From Entonaema liquescens (lineage: Eukaryota > Ascomycota > Sordariomycetes > Xylariales > Xylariaceae): DNA of 64,000 bases. Positions 1 to 11,180 of the stretch are shown piece after piece. The stretch's first letter is position 1. Every line of letters starts with the position of its first letter. The stretch spans positions 1,054,001-1,118,000 of the forward strand of contig CADCSX010000008.1 of NCBI GenBank assembly GCA_902805475.1. Reading direction: 5' to 3'. A model generated the notes under the pieces. It did not search any database. It was not told the DNA's origin and saw only the letters and a list, made by a program, of their open reading frames with translations. A program made the position numbers and the translations under genes.

Positions 1-1231
1 ATTCGAATCATAAGCGAACGCGTGGGGAAACGCGCGGGGAAGGCGAAGACGAGTTAGATGGCGCGAAACGTGTTAAGCGGAGATACGACGATTATGAGAG
101 GGGAACCGGAAGTAGACATGAGTACCGATATGACGACTCTCGACGTTCTAGGCCATCTGATTCTGCATCGCGAGGGAATAACTCTTCGCTGAGAGAAGGG
201 AGAGAGGAATATTATGCGAACTCTATCCCTTTACGGCGCTCACCTTCGGCGTCGTCAACGCGACATCGGGATCCGCCAGATCATCATCGTCACCGTAGAC
301 ATCGCCGCTCTTCCACCCCATCTGCTCGCACTCCAAGCGAACTCCCGCTGGGCGCGAGACCCCTAGTTCGCTCCGATCTCGAAACGTTTAGACCTTTGTT
401 TGCGCAATACCTCGAGGTGCAGAAGAGCAAGGATATTGCGGCGTTGGACGAGAGGGAGGTTAAGGGCCGTTGGAAGAGCTTCGTCGGAAAGTGGAATCGC
501 GGAGAGCTAGCTGAGGGCTGGTATAGCGCCGAAACGCTTTCAGGGGCGAGAAAATCTGGTATTGGCGCACAGCCCGTAAGCGAAGATAGGAATATATCGG
601 CGGCGTCTCCGTCCTCGCAGCCAAGCCGCGAGAGGTCCGGTAGTAGGGGTGATAGTTCAGCACCCCCAGAAACGAGAGTGAAGACGACGACGACGACGAC
701 GATGAGTACGGACCGACTCTTCCCGGGTCTGCGTCTGCACGCGACGACCCCCGTTCCGCGAGGCACGGCCCCGGCATCCCGAGTCGGCAGGACCTCGACC
801 TGCGGCGGGAAACCGCCGAGGAGGAGCGTACCCAGCGCATCTCCGACCTGCGCCTCGAGCGCAAGGCTGACCGGGTCGAGCAGCGCGCGCGTCTGGAGGA
901 ACTGGTGCCGCGCGCGGAGCCCGGGACGCGGGAGCGGCGGCTCGAGAAGAAGCGCGAGGTCAATGAGAAGATGCGTGGGTTTAGGGACAAGTCGCCCGGC
1001 GGTGAGGTCGGGGAGACGGAGCTCATGGGAGGCGGGGACTCGGTGGCCGAGTATAAGCGGCTGAAGGCGGTGGCGGAGAGGCGGAAGACGGAACGGGAGG
1101 TGAGGAGGGAGGAGGAGGCGAGGATTAGGGCGGCGGAGAGAGAGGATAGGGTTAGGGAGTATAGGAGGAGGGAGGAGGATACGATGCTGGTGTTGAAGAA
1201 GATTGCTAGGGAGAGGTTTGGGCCAGGGTAG
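1..1231 (+). CDS. RS-rich conserved fungal protein, probably RNA-processing related; 5' end missing
   Basis: Open from the first bases of the window, so the start lies upstream. The N-terminal part is rich in Arg, Ser, Asp and His (RS-like, low complexity). A conserved-looking core follows at about 410-530, with the motif KGRWKSFVGKWNRGELAEGW. The C-terminal part (about 660-1231) is a highly charged Glu/Arg coiled coil, opening with an Asp run followed by EYGPTLPG. The two halves lie in different frames, so an intron is needed between about 530 and 680. The best donor is GTAAGC at 576; an in-frame acceptor is at 676, but it ends in GAG rather than CAG/TAG. The obvious TTCAG acceptor at 660 does not match that donor's phase. 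A frameshift is the alternative. Some fungal genomes label similar proteins as RNA helicase HEL117-like, but I see no helicase motifs. Function is inferred only from composition. Confidence 0.6.
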
Positions 1232-1742
1232 AGATGAGCTGACTAGCTGAGGACTTAGGAGATAGCTAAGTGGTATTCCCTTGACGTTGGGAAGCGTACT
1301 CTGGAAAGGAGCTTCAAAAGCACCACAAAGGATTTTTAGAAACAGGCTATAGTCACATGGCACGAGAGAATGGGCCGTGTCATAAGAGGACTCCGTATGA
1401 ATAACATGCCTTAAGTGTATAAGGCGAATAATGTCTGTTAAGTGGGTGGCTTACACCACTACCTACAACATGAGACACCAGAGGTATCTATAGCGTACCT
1501 AGGCGTCAAAGAGCTATTATGAGCAAAATAATATTACCTCAACTAATTATAGGGATTCCTAACCGTTCCTAATATACGGATCCGTACCAACTCGGCAAAT
1601 CGCAAATTGGTGTAGTTTTCAGTACCTAATCCAGACCCCCAGCCAAGACGGATGGCTGCGGGTTCCACAATGTGGATACACCCACCAATCACTGATGCAG
1701 TGCATCCACATTCTGCTTTGGTGCTCCCCGAAACTACCGTGC
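1232..1742. other. Intergenic, nothing recognised
   Basis: Spacer between the 3' end of the RS-rich gene and the tRNA. No ORF with coding character and no repeat was seen. Confidence 0.6.
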
Positions 1743-1749
1743 TATATAA
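1743..1749 (+). promoter_or_regulatory. TATA-like element upstream of tRNA-Ser
   Basis: TATATAA ends about 31 nt before the mature tRNA 5' end. TATA-like boxes at this spacing occur upstream of many fungal tRNA genes and help place TFIIIB. The assignment is by position only. Confidence 0.4.
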
Positions 1750-1780
1750 TGGCGCATAGTAAGCCTATTTAATATCCAAT

Positions 1781-1862
1781 GGCGTGGTGGCAGAGTGGTC
1801 TAATGCGCAAGACTAGAAATCTTGTTCCTTCGGGAGCGTCTGTTCGAATCAGGCCCACGTCG
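1781..1862 (+). tRNA. tRNA-Ser (anticodon AGA)
   Basis: A complete class II cloverleaf of 82 nt. The acceptor stem GGCGTGG pairs with CCACGTC (one G-U), with discriminator base G. The anticodon stem CAAGA/TCTTG encloses loop CTAGAAA with anticodon AGA. A long variable arm containing CCTTCGGGAG is the serine signature. The T arm is GTCTG-TTCGAAT-CAGGC. Internal A box (TGGCAGAGTGG) and B box (GTTCGAATC) are intact. No intron. Confidence 0.95.
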
Positions 1863-1865
1863 AAC

Positions 1866-1879
1866 TTTTTGTACTTTTT
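1866..1879 (+). terminator. RNA polymerase III T-tract terminator
   Basis: Two runs of five T residues begin 4 and 13 nt after the tRNA 3' end, the normal Pol III stop signal, with the second as a back-up. Confidence 0.75.
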
Positions 1880-2985
1880 GTGATTTTTGCGGTTTGCGCA
1901 GAAAGTACTTATCTCGTTCCTCTCTATCTTATTCGCATATTATATTTCATGGAGTCGCATGGCGATGTTTACTATCGGTGTATGTCAATCTTCACCCCTG
2001 ATGTATTTTCTCGGCGTTTATTTTTGATATTACGTTCGTCTGGAAGCTGACTTAGATGATACTCGTGGTTCAACTTTGCTTCCGTCATGTGACATTACGC
2101 TGCTATACGTAGCGAAATACAGGATCTTGTACTCAAGTCAGGTAGGTTCGTGGATATATGTATGCTCTAGTTTGATGCTCTTAACAATACTATGTTCCGT
2201 GGTCAACAGAGTACTGAGGGACCCTGGCAAGATTTCGAGTACAAATAGAGGCCGACTTAATTATCTTACCTCTATCTATCTAGTAAGTATACCTAAAGGG
2301 CCTTAGAGTAGCGATGAAATAAAACATATGACTAGCGAACAATTTATTTTGGTTATGGCATAGGAAGGCCGGAGTACGTTAAAAGGGGGCAGGTAGCATT
2401 GCTCTTACCAGTGCCTAGAAGTAATCCAATTTAAGGGAAACTTATTTTGCGGGACAATTAATGCGAACTTTCAGGTATATTCACTGCGAAAGGCTCGGGT
2501 AGCCGGAGATGCAAACGCGGTTTGGAAGTGTCTCAATGAGAGACAAAATTACATGATTGCTTGACTTAAGAAACAGGAACCCCCCCTTCATCACTGCTAC
2601 CTATCGTTTTTTTTTCTTTTTTCTTCTTCTTTTTGCTTGGAAAGAAACGGTTTTGCCATAAAGGCCAGATACATTATTGCCCCTCTGGGCTTCAACCATT
2701 CGGAAAAGTTGACATAGGAAACTTCATAGCAAGGTAAGCTAAACTAGGACACAAATCTTCCGAGTGTTAGTAGCTGCAAACTATCCGGCTAGTCTTTGCC
2801 GTGTTGCGTCGCCATAATCCGTGCTCAAGAGTGTTTGGCCGGAATTTCGGGCTGAGTATTTGTTCCTAGGAACCTGAGAGATTCTTGTTAGTGGCAGTTC
2901 ATAGGCAATATTTGGGATTAGAGGTGATCCTTACCGTTCAAGGTCATCGTCCTGTAAGTACAAGCAGGAACCCCAGAATAGGCAA
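1880..2985. other. Intergenic, nothing recognised
   Basis: Contains a C run followed by a T-rich tract near 2580-2640, and presumably the 3' UTR of the minus-strand gene at its right edge. No convincing coding region. Confidence 0.5.
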
Positions 2986-3730
2986 TCAATTTTCACTACT
3001 AGGGTAAAGGTAGATCTCTCGGCTGTATGCCGCGGTCTCGTCAAGGAACATGAGATCTTGCTCAGGCCAGGAATCAGGATCCGGGTTGTATTGTCGCGGG
3101 TACTGCATCTCGAGAGCCATGACGCGCTCCACTGCTCCGTTGTTCCACTTATGGACCCAGTCAGCAAGAGAGAGAATCTTCTTCAACGTGGTGCTTCGGG
3201 GCCAGTTGCGACTGTTGAACTGAACGCGGACTCGGTCCCATCGGTATAGATGCTATTTCAGATAAATATTAGTAAGGTATAATTTAAGACAGAGAAGTAT
3301 GAAGGAAATGGGGTTTACTTACGGCGACCTCTTCGCATTCCGACAGCAACATTGCGTTGACCCCCATGAGCTTCGAGACCTCAGATAGGGAGTATCCGAA
3401 ACCAGCAATCAGGATGACGAAGACGTAGACTTCAAGAGCTTCGTAGAAGATGCCGCTGTTGACCGCGAGCACCAGGGTGCAACTCACGAAGAGAGATAGA
3501 GTGATATACTCAACGATGATCCAGCACCACCAGATGGTGATGAGCTCCAGGGCATAGACGATGGGGCGGTACTTGAAGTAGAAACGCGGCGCGATGACTT
3601 GGAGGGCGCCAATGAACCACTTTCGCATCATAACAAAGCCGACAAACGCCACGTGGGAGAGAAGGAATACCGAGGAAAGCAGGCAGACCTGCTTGACAAA
3701 GTCGACGAAGGCAGGGAGACGGGACGCCAT
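2986..3730 (-). CDS. Small multi-pass membrane protein, function unknown
   Basis: Two exons on the minus strand, 3730-3323 and 3252-2986, give 224 aa. The intron (3322-3253) has a GTAAGT donor and an AATAG acceptor and joins the exons in phase 0. The first exon is strongly hydrophobic, with about four helices (roughly residues 13-35, 38-50, 60-85 and 88-115). The second is soluble and rich in Trp, Tyr and charged residues (LYRWDRVRVQF, then NPDPDSWPEQDLMFLDE), probably a cytoplasmic or lumenal tail. The ATG at 3730 is the first in frame. I do not recognise the family. Splice agreement and a sensible tail make the gene credible, but no function can be assigned. Confidence 0.65.
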
Positions 3731-5136
3731 TTTGGCTGGATTCGAGGGAAAGGGAAAGATATTTAGATGGAACTAAAAGAAGATAGGGAATATTTTGTAG
3801 TACTAAACCTTCGATGAATTCTCCAAAGTGTTGAAGGGAGGAGAATTCTACTGTGTTGTGGGAGATGGAGGAGGGTAGATTCTGCCTTATGGGATGGAAG
3901 GTGGTGGGATTAAATAAAAAGACTGGCAGGTGTAGGAAGAGTCACTAGAGGGAAATTTAAAGTGTCCTGCGACTTGTTGCAAGGAAAGGCAAGTGTGTTT
4001 CCATGGGAACTGCTTGATGAATGCCGAGTAATTCGGTCTAAGGTGGGCTAGAGGTATGCTCTGTAAGCTTGGTACTCAAGGCAACGATAGTACCACGACT
4101 GAATTAAGCGGGTGCTAGGGCTGTCGTTGGGTTGGGTCTTTCCAGAACGGTCCTGTATGAGTAATTGTGCTCTAGCAAAGGGCGAGAAGGACGGCCGTGA
4201 TGTCGACATTTTCACGCCTGGCCCCTTTAGTTGCGTCTTTATGCGATATGCCGCAAAAAGGCAAGTTTACAGAATATAGCTTCGTTTGAAGGGGACGATG
4301 CCATAGTGAAACTTCTGCTACATTGTATTTAGACTTACGCCGTTGTTGTGAGCAATGTGTGAAGTTATAGTCGGCGATTATAAGCTGTGGTCACAGAAGA
4401 CAGTACACAGGGGATCCTACAAGCACACAAGGATGTCGAATAAATAACACAAAATATATGACAATACGCACTAAACCACCAAGATAAATATATCACGAGG
4501 CAGAGCAAGAAGCATGTGCTGTTACGTAAGGAACTCTGAACCCAATACATAGGCAAAGGGTGAAATGTCTCCTATTCTAGACAAGGCATCTAGAATTATG
4601 ATAACATATTATCTGTGCTTTGATGTAGTTTCCCCTGTCTAGTATTCACATTGATATAAGATATATTGTCATTGTTGTATTGCGTCACGTCTAGACGTTG
4701 TTAAATGTACTATAAAGTTACAATTTCTTAACTTGTTATGGAACACGGCGGCTATGTATGCAGTATCTGAGTAGTACATCCTTTACTGTTCCGTCCTCTG
4801 GTTCCCCTTACTTTCTTTTATTTATCTTTACTATGTCATGTTGCATGCAAATTATATTTATATGAACAGATTAGTGAGGGGGCTGCTTTATATTTCTGAT
4901 CAACGTAAAGAAAACTTCCCGCCTACCTATGGTGAGTATAACAGGTGAGATAAAGCACGAGCTGAGGTTGGGAATAGCTGCTACCTTTATGGCAAATAGG
5001 GGCTAGGGTCTCCTAAGAGTATATGCTTGCTCTTAACCATTTGGATATCTCGCATATGACACTGGATGGCTCATGGTAGACTTACAATATTTTGACAATA
5101 CCATACAATACTCTTCATTAGATGAATATAACAGTT
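3731..5136. other. Intergenic, promoter side of membrane-protein gene
   Basis: The purine-rich stretch at 3731-3960 is the likely promoter/5' UTR of the membrane-protein gene. The rest is moderately AT-rich with only short open frames that lack coding character. Confidence 0.5.
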
Positions 5137-5461
5137 ATTAGTGCTGTCTCTGTAAACTTGATGAAGAACCCCTAAAGGGGATACCGCGCACTAATTAAGG
5201 AATTGGGAAAGACTAACAATGGCGTACTAGACTTGAAGCGCAAATAAGAAGCTATTGCGACCATTGTCAGCTGCTGGAAGGGGGAAGGGGGATAATGAAA
5301 ATTTATGGAGTTTTATCAATGTTTCGGAATACTTCGAAATAAGTAGAAAATACACATATTTAGAAGTATCTTGGTCCAATCTTTAGTCGCTGCCTCATTC
5401 CTTGATTAATGCGCAGCACCCCCATAAGATACTTTATCAAGTTTACAGAGATAGCACTAAT
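5137..5461. mobile_element. MITE, 325 bp, with about 60-bp terminal inverted repeats
   Basis: The left arm (5137-5198) and right arm (5402-5461) are inverted copies. Both begin ATTAGTGCT[GA]TCTCTG going inward and end near GCGCA[CT]TAAT[TC]AAGG. There is no coding capacity between them. The same terminus, including the CCCC/GGGG pair in its middle, bounds the 9.8-kb AT-rich block at 32112-41905, so this looks like a deletion derivative of that family. A clean target duplication was not seen; a TA dinucleotide target is possible if one base on the right has mutated. RIP has barely touched this copy. Confidence 0.85.
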
Positions 5462-7146
5462 CAGCTAACTGCTGAAATGAGTGGTCAAGGGACTTATGTA
5501 CTTTAGGTACTAGTACATGATGTCTTGGGATATCATATATACATAATGTATACATAAGAAGGACCTCTCTCCTACTCATACAGTTGATAGACTAAGTCAA
5601 TATACAAGTACAGTTCATATACCGTATCTTTCAACACTATAATGGCAATGCATGATGATATGGGAAAAGTGATTGTGCATAAATACCAAGGCTATATATA
5701 AGCTCCCTGTTAGAGGTATTTATTGATATAAGACTTACATATGCCCTTTGTGGTTGAATATTCCAACTGTAGCATAGTATAGCTACGGTATGTAATGTGC
5801 CAAGCGCCCACGTAGGATTTATGAGAAAGGTTCTAGGCAGCAAATCTCTTTGAAACTTTTTAAGGAGGCACTTCTGCGAACGGCAAATGACCCTATAAAG
5901 ACCAATAACATTTAAATTGCTCCTAGACCCTAGCTGAACTTACCTCCCTAAAGCTATGTGTTGATTTACCACGACTAACGGGATTCTGTTAAAGAAAAAC
6001 GGCCCACGGGCCGGCCGCCCGGATTATCGATTGAAGTTTCGAACTATCAAGAAGCATAGCCTTCACAGCCTGCAGCAATCAATCAGCCTTGAATGTTGCC
6101 TTGAATGAAAATCTTGGCGTGGTGCAGCTATTTCCAGAAAAGAGTTACCGTGATTCGTTGATGAGGGCATTGCTTTGTTGGAGGCAGTTAAGGGCAGAAA
6201 TGAGTTGGCTTTCTCGTCATTGGTAGTACCCAGTATTCAGGCACCAATGAATGAGTAAGTCAAAAACCATACGTTGCTTATAGCAGAGCTGGAAAATTAA
6301 AAATCGATGATTAGAGATTCCAATAAAACATGTCAAGCCTTAGTTGGATGTATAATAGCTGTCAGTTATTAAACCTGGAATTGGTGATCAAGTAATATCT
6401 AAATTCTTCCCATATAAAGTCCGGTTTGTAATGGGTGTTGGGTAGACCTCAAACGGACAGTCTCAGCCCAACCATATCAAAAATCTAAGCCATAAGCTTA
6501 CGCCGTGCCTACCTGTTCAAGCGACTACTGTGAGATACCCAGGACGTAAGTTAGACGAGTCAAGAGCCAGGCTATTAGATCTCATACTGGGAGTGTTCTA
6601 TCGCCCCTAAGGAGGTTCATTACATTCACAAGTTACCAAGAAATAATCCGCAAAAATTACAACGGAAGTAAAATATGCACGGCACTGTCCTTCTCATCAT
6701 ACACAGCTTGACACGCATCTCGTCGCCCCTCCTCTTGCACTACACCGCTATACTACCCCCCAAACCCTATTGGTACTCGAAGGGTAGCATTCAACTTTAG
6801 GACAAATAAGCAATGCAATACTGCGTGCAGGTGATATTGTACAAGTAGAAAAACGGAATCAAATCTCCCCTTGTGGTCACAAGGTAGTTGAACAACCATG
6901 GGTAGGATAGTCAATGCGGCTTATATTATTTGCCACTCATCTTACAAAGCCCGAACACTGCATAGAGCTGCAAAGCCTTGTCGAGTATATCAAACAGTCT
7001 ATCACATAGAGGGTCATAATATGTTTGACTCTCTTTCTTTTTTGTTTTAAGTAGGCTCTGCGTGAATATCCTCTGCCGAATACGAGAGACTCCGCTTCGC
7101 GTAAGACTCTCGACCGCAACAATTGACAATCTAAACTTGAGGTGTC
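5462..7146. other. Intergenic between MITE and SesA-like gene
   Basis: No coding region recognised. A GC-rich palindromic patch (CGGGCCGGCCGCCCGG) sits near 6007-6022. The last 150 bp before the next ATG are the likely promoter/5' UTR of the SesA-like gene. Confidence 0.5.
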
Positions 7147-8207
7147 ATGGAAGTCCTCGGTGCCGTCGCAGCTGCAGGACAGCTTATTGGAACAGCCATT
7201 AAGATCATCGATTTGATTAAAGAGCTCAGGGGATACCTAGAGAATGCGCCCGGTCGGTGCCAGGGTTGGCTTAGCCAGTTAAACACACTTACCGAGGTGA
7301 TATCTGACATCAGTTCAAACCCAACGCTCAACACAAACCAAGCACTCTGTGTCATCAATGAAATAGCCCGAAAGATTAACTCATTAAAGGATCTTTTGCC
7401 ACGCTATAGTCCGCGCACCAGCGCAGAGATTCGTGTGAAATTTACTGCGAGAATAAAAGGAGCTCTATCTGCTCGCTCGTTCGAATCCCGTATTCTCCAG
7501 ATTTTCCAATCTTTAGAACATGACAAAACCTCGCTCATCCTACTAAACCAATCGAGTTCCAACAAATATTACGCTGGTACAGAACAAAATATCGAAGACA
7601 AAACTGAAGAGACACAAACCATGTCTAACACAAACGGATCATCCCGTAAGTAGAGTTAAACTTGTCCACAGACCCTCGACTTTCCTAGGAGCACCTCGTT
7701 AACTATTATTCTACATGTTAGGGCGTCACGGAGTAAGCCAAGGACAGCCTGACCAAAGGCCAAGTCGTGTCGCTGGAGCATCCCAGCCCGCGGTATGTAG
7801 TTTGAAGACTTATTTTTCAAGACCATTCCTATTGATATAAAATATCTAACAGTCCTCTTCTCCCACCGCTGGCACAACTGGTCAACGAAGCGAATTCAGG
7901 GGAATTAACTTCCAGGGGAATTATAATACTGCCTCAGATAGCTCTGGACAAGGGGTATCTGTCGAAGACTTCAAGGCAATAGGGAATTTGAACCTCGTCG
8001 GTCCGCATACCCCTGAGGTAATGAAAGGTTTCCTACAGGTCGCTGAGAAGGGCATCACTGCTGACCCGACATCTGTCCGAGCGCCTAGCCAGGGCAATAC
8101 AAGGCTGCAGCCCGTATCTGCTGTGGGGCGGCCTTTGGTTAGCTATAGTAGGAGCAATTGTGGTTCTAGCTATGGGTGTCAGACAAGCTCAGAGGAAAGA
8201 GGCGTAA
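7147..8207 (+). CDS. SesA-like (NLR-associated N-domain) protein with probable C-terminal membrane anchor
   Basis: Residues 1-100 or so (MEVLGAVAAAGQLIGTAIK, then a helical run through LKDLLPRYSP) resemble the SesA-type domain found at the N terminus of fungal NACHT/NLR proteins and in stand-alone partners used in non-self recognition and cell death. No NTPase domain follows. Proposed exons are 7147-7645, 7722-7792, 7853-8017 and 8082-8207 (286 aa). The first two introns have clear GTAAGT/GTATGT donors and TTAG/ACAG acceptors. The third (8018-8081) has GTAATG and a CTGAC branch site but a weak GAG acceptor; I chose it because it opens a frame ending in a hydrophobic helix (LWLAIVGAIVVLAM) and a short basic tail. 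Without it, translation runs to 8227 with an unremarkable polar tail. A Gly/Asn/Ser segment (GINFQGNYNTASDSSGQG) links the parts. Confidence 0.6.
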
Positions 8208-8251
8208 ACGGGACGATGCATCGTTGAGTTGTTACTGTCAGGGGTCTCACT

Positions 8252-8380
8252 TGAGACCCCTTTAGGACAAAGAAGCTGTTTAGTACCTATGTATAGCTCT
8301 GACTTTAGAGCTACCTTAGTTAGAGTTCCTTGCGGAACAACTAAGTTGTTTCCTCACCTTTTGGTTTGCCTCGTGACAGT
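8252..8380 (+). repeat. Left inverted-repeat arm of 3-kb element
   Basis: This arm itself folds: TAGCTCT/AGAGCTA near 8293-8312 and CTTAGTT...AACTAAG enclosing GTTCC/GGAAC near 8315-8345. The immediate outer flank adds GGGGTCTCA/TGAGACCCC across 8241-8260. Confidence 0.6.
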
Positions 8381-8812
8381 TATATATAGGTAGACAGACG
8401 AAGACAAAGAGCGCAGGGAATAAGCTAGACGACAAAACTTGTTTTAAACTACCTAGGTACCTACTTATGAGTGTATTAATGGGCTAATGACCACGACCAT
8501 AAGGACCCCCTAAGTCATTTTTGAAATAGATCTTAGATAGGTGAAGTGTGGGTAACACATGTTCGTTATGTGCATATAATTGAACAGCCACTATTAGATC
8601 CTCTGCGCAGTGTTAAGCCTCTCTAAGATGGGCATATGTCCTAGATTATGATGTATGTATTTGCATTTTGAATGAGGCAATTATAAGATGTAAGATGGCG
8701 CAAATCCTCCCCGGACCAACTTTTCTCTAAGCCAACTCCCATAGTTGTCCCCTCCTAGTCGGTTTCTCCCCTCTTTTTTCCTTCTCTATTATTATAGCAA
8801 CACAGATCATTC

Positions 8813-9118
8813 ATGAAAGAGATTGCAAATCAAAGCGACATGTCATCAGCCTCTGAAGTTAATCTGCCTTCTGATAATCCAAAATGTCTCTGTGGAAAGC
8901 CAGCTCCATATCTGCTCTTGGCACCGTTAGATCATATGGGAGAGCCACAAGTTAACACCGGTTGGATTTCCCGACAAGTTGTATCCTTCAACGATCTCTG
9001 GCTAATATTATTCCAGGGAGAAAGAGAGCGATATGCAGTCACTATACCTGCGGCTTTTACACCGATTGGCCATATTCTGAACAAGTCAATAGACCAAATC
9101 AGACACACCCTTCAATAA
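8813..9118 (+). CDS. Hypothetical protein or decayed coding segment inside the 3-kb element
   Basis: A 101-codon frame from ATG containing PKCLCGKPAPYLLLAPLDH, not matched to any family I know. Two more open segments in other frames follow directly (to 9228, and ATG 9250 to 9504, the latter 84 codons). Together they may be one gene whose introns I could not place, or a decayed one. No clear splice signals join them. The start ATG has a pyrimidine-rich leader. Real coding is uncertain. Confidence 0.25.
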   Translation: MKEIANQSDMSSASEVNLPSDNPKCLCGKPAPYLLLAPLDHMGEPQVNTGWISRQVVSFNDLWLILFQGERERYAVTIPAAFTPIGHILNKSIDQIRHTLQ

Positions 9119-10006
9119 GGTCGTTCCAGGGTGGCTCTGCACAACAAGCAAGTTTTGATGATGTCTATGCCGCCGGTAACAATAACCACATCGGCAGTAG
9201 GTATTTTGATTCGTTGACCCCGTCCTAATCTGTATCTAAGCATCCGTGGATGGACGCTGATGTTGGTATACCTACAGACTACCAAAACATAAACAGGCTC
9301 ATTGTTCATCAACACTTCAGTTTCAAAGACCTTGAAGCATACAGTGCTTCTGCACCAATAACCCAGTATTCAAAACCTGATTTCGATACCATGAGACGAA
9401 ATAGCGTTAAAATTGACCTTGGAGATAACCAAGCACCCCCTCTTATTAGACTAGCCCTACGGTATCTTCGTGTCAGGGGTCAAAAAGGAGCTAGGCAGGA
9501 TTAGGCTTAGATTTATGTGATATATAATATATAAAGGGCGCGCAGCGCCCTCGTTACTAGGTAGTTAGAAATATTAAGCGTTAATAAATTTTTACTGCAC
9601 ACTATCTACTATATAGCAGCTACGCTGCTGCTTCCGGTATTCACTCTACGTATAACCTCACTCACGGGCTCACTTCTGACATTTCGCCATTTCTGGAGAT
9701 AGAATTTGGATACAACTACAGCTAGTGAAGTTGAGACAACAATAGAACAGCAAAGAAATTTCCAGATACAGCCGTTTCTTTTGACAAGTGCAAGTAATAA
9801 CCTGGCTCTAACTGTTTATCCTTCACTCTTGCCAACCCCTCAACTATATAGACAGGTATCAGGTCTACCACCCAGCCTTCTTCGACAGGGACAACAGCAG
9901 GTCGGTCGAAGTGTATAGCTGTAACACGATTGTGGGCAGTGAAAGACTAGATCGGAATAGCCGGAGTTAGTGACTTCTTAATCTTCTATTGTGTCGATAA
10001 TAATAA

Positions 10007-10204
10007 TCATACTTGAATATCAACAATGAATTGCTTCAAAAGAGCGTCCGTAGCAGTAGACAATCCTTTAGCATTTCTACAAATTTTGATATTATCAATG
10101 GCTCGGAAGTCCGCAGCTTCAGATCGAAGCCAATCTCCGACTTTTTCGAGTTTGGCAGCAGCCTCTGTTGACAACGGCTTGCTCTCCAAATCCGTATCTG
10201 CCAT
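10007..10204 (-). CDS. Small hypothetical protein, 65 aa
   Basis: ATG at 10204 opens a compact, helical, mostly charged protein (ESKPLSTEAAAKLEKVGDWL, then a C-terminal half ending FIVDIQV). The amino-acid pattern is more protein-like than chance frames nearby. No family recognised and no introns needed. It lies inside the 3-kb inverted-repeat element, so it may belong to that element. Confidence 0.3.
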   Translation of the reverse strand: MADTDLESKPLSTEAAAKLEKVGDWLRSEAADFRAIDNIKICRNAKGLSTATDALLKQFIVDIQV

Positions 10205-11180
10205 TGGTAAATCGGACTATAAAGTAGGTTGGACAATAGGTATTAACAACAGGGTAAATGAGAGCAAACGAAATATACCAGGTCTTCTAAGGCTCTGAGT
10301 AGCAATAGTGAGGTTGGTTTCCGGAAGATTGAGGGGGTCCTTAGTGTTATGAGATTAATATAGCTTGGGGCGTCAGCCTACGCTGTTAAATTACATAGAG
10401 CCTTGTTATATTGATTAATCTTCTAGCTGAACTTGAATTCATGTGATTTCAATTTAAAATCATATGAAAAATAATATCTTGTAATGCTGTAAGACTTTGT
10501 AAGCAGTCCTACGGAGCCCGACACCTACCTTCCTTCAAGCCCCATGTTCATGTATATATTTACACATTGTAACTTGCTGCAAGGATCTGTCAGCATTCTG
10601 GGCGAGGCATCTAGGACAAAGAGCTTAAGTGTACATATCACGGGATGACCGCGCGGATCTCCTGGTGGGGTTACTATTGTGTAGGTACCTACCTATGTAT
10701 AGGTAAGTGTAAATAGGTAGATACACAAAGGACCTTAACTTTCTTTCCTTACCCCTTTTTGTGCAAGAATAATATTATCTACCGTACCTTGATAATATAC
10801 AACTGTAGGTTCCAATCGCTGAGTTTAAAGTTCTTTGTAGAAGACGAAGTCGTTTCGATGCTTCTTGATCCACCTTATGATATGATTGCTATACTCTAGG
10901 TTCCCCAGAACATCATCTTCCGTGGTATACTGGTCTCGTAATACGGGCAAACTTTTAAATATGATACATTAAATATTATAAAAGGCTTTGATTTACATGC
11001 TAAATTTGAAATTTTATTATAAATAATTGCTTCACATTACAAGTATTCTTTTATAACATTCCACTTTAAGGGTGTAGAACGGAAAAATAAAATGTTGGGA
11101 ATTTATTTAATTAAAACTCAAAAATTTTTACTTTATCATGAAGGAAATCAAGGAGATAACAGACCAGCTATCTAGTGTCC

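Noticed and set aside
290..1363. Long minus-strand open frame (357 codons) opposite the RS-rich gene
   Set aside because: Low-complexity Leu/Pro/Arg translation produced by the antisense of an Arg/Glu-rich coding region; the plus strand carries the recognisable motifs.
7478..7495. GTTCGAATCCC resembling a tRNA B box
   Set aside because: Lies inside the SesA-like coding exon, with no acceptor stem or anticodon arm around it.
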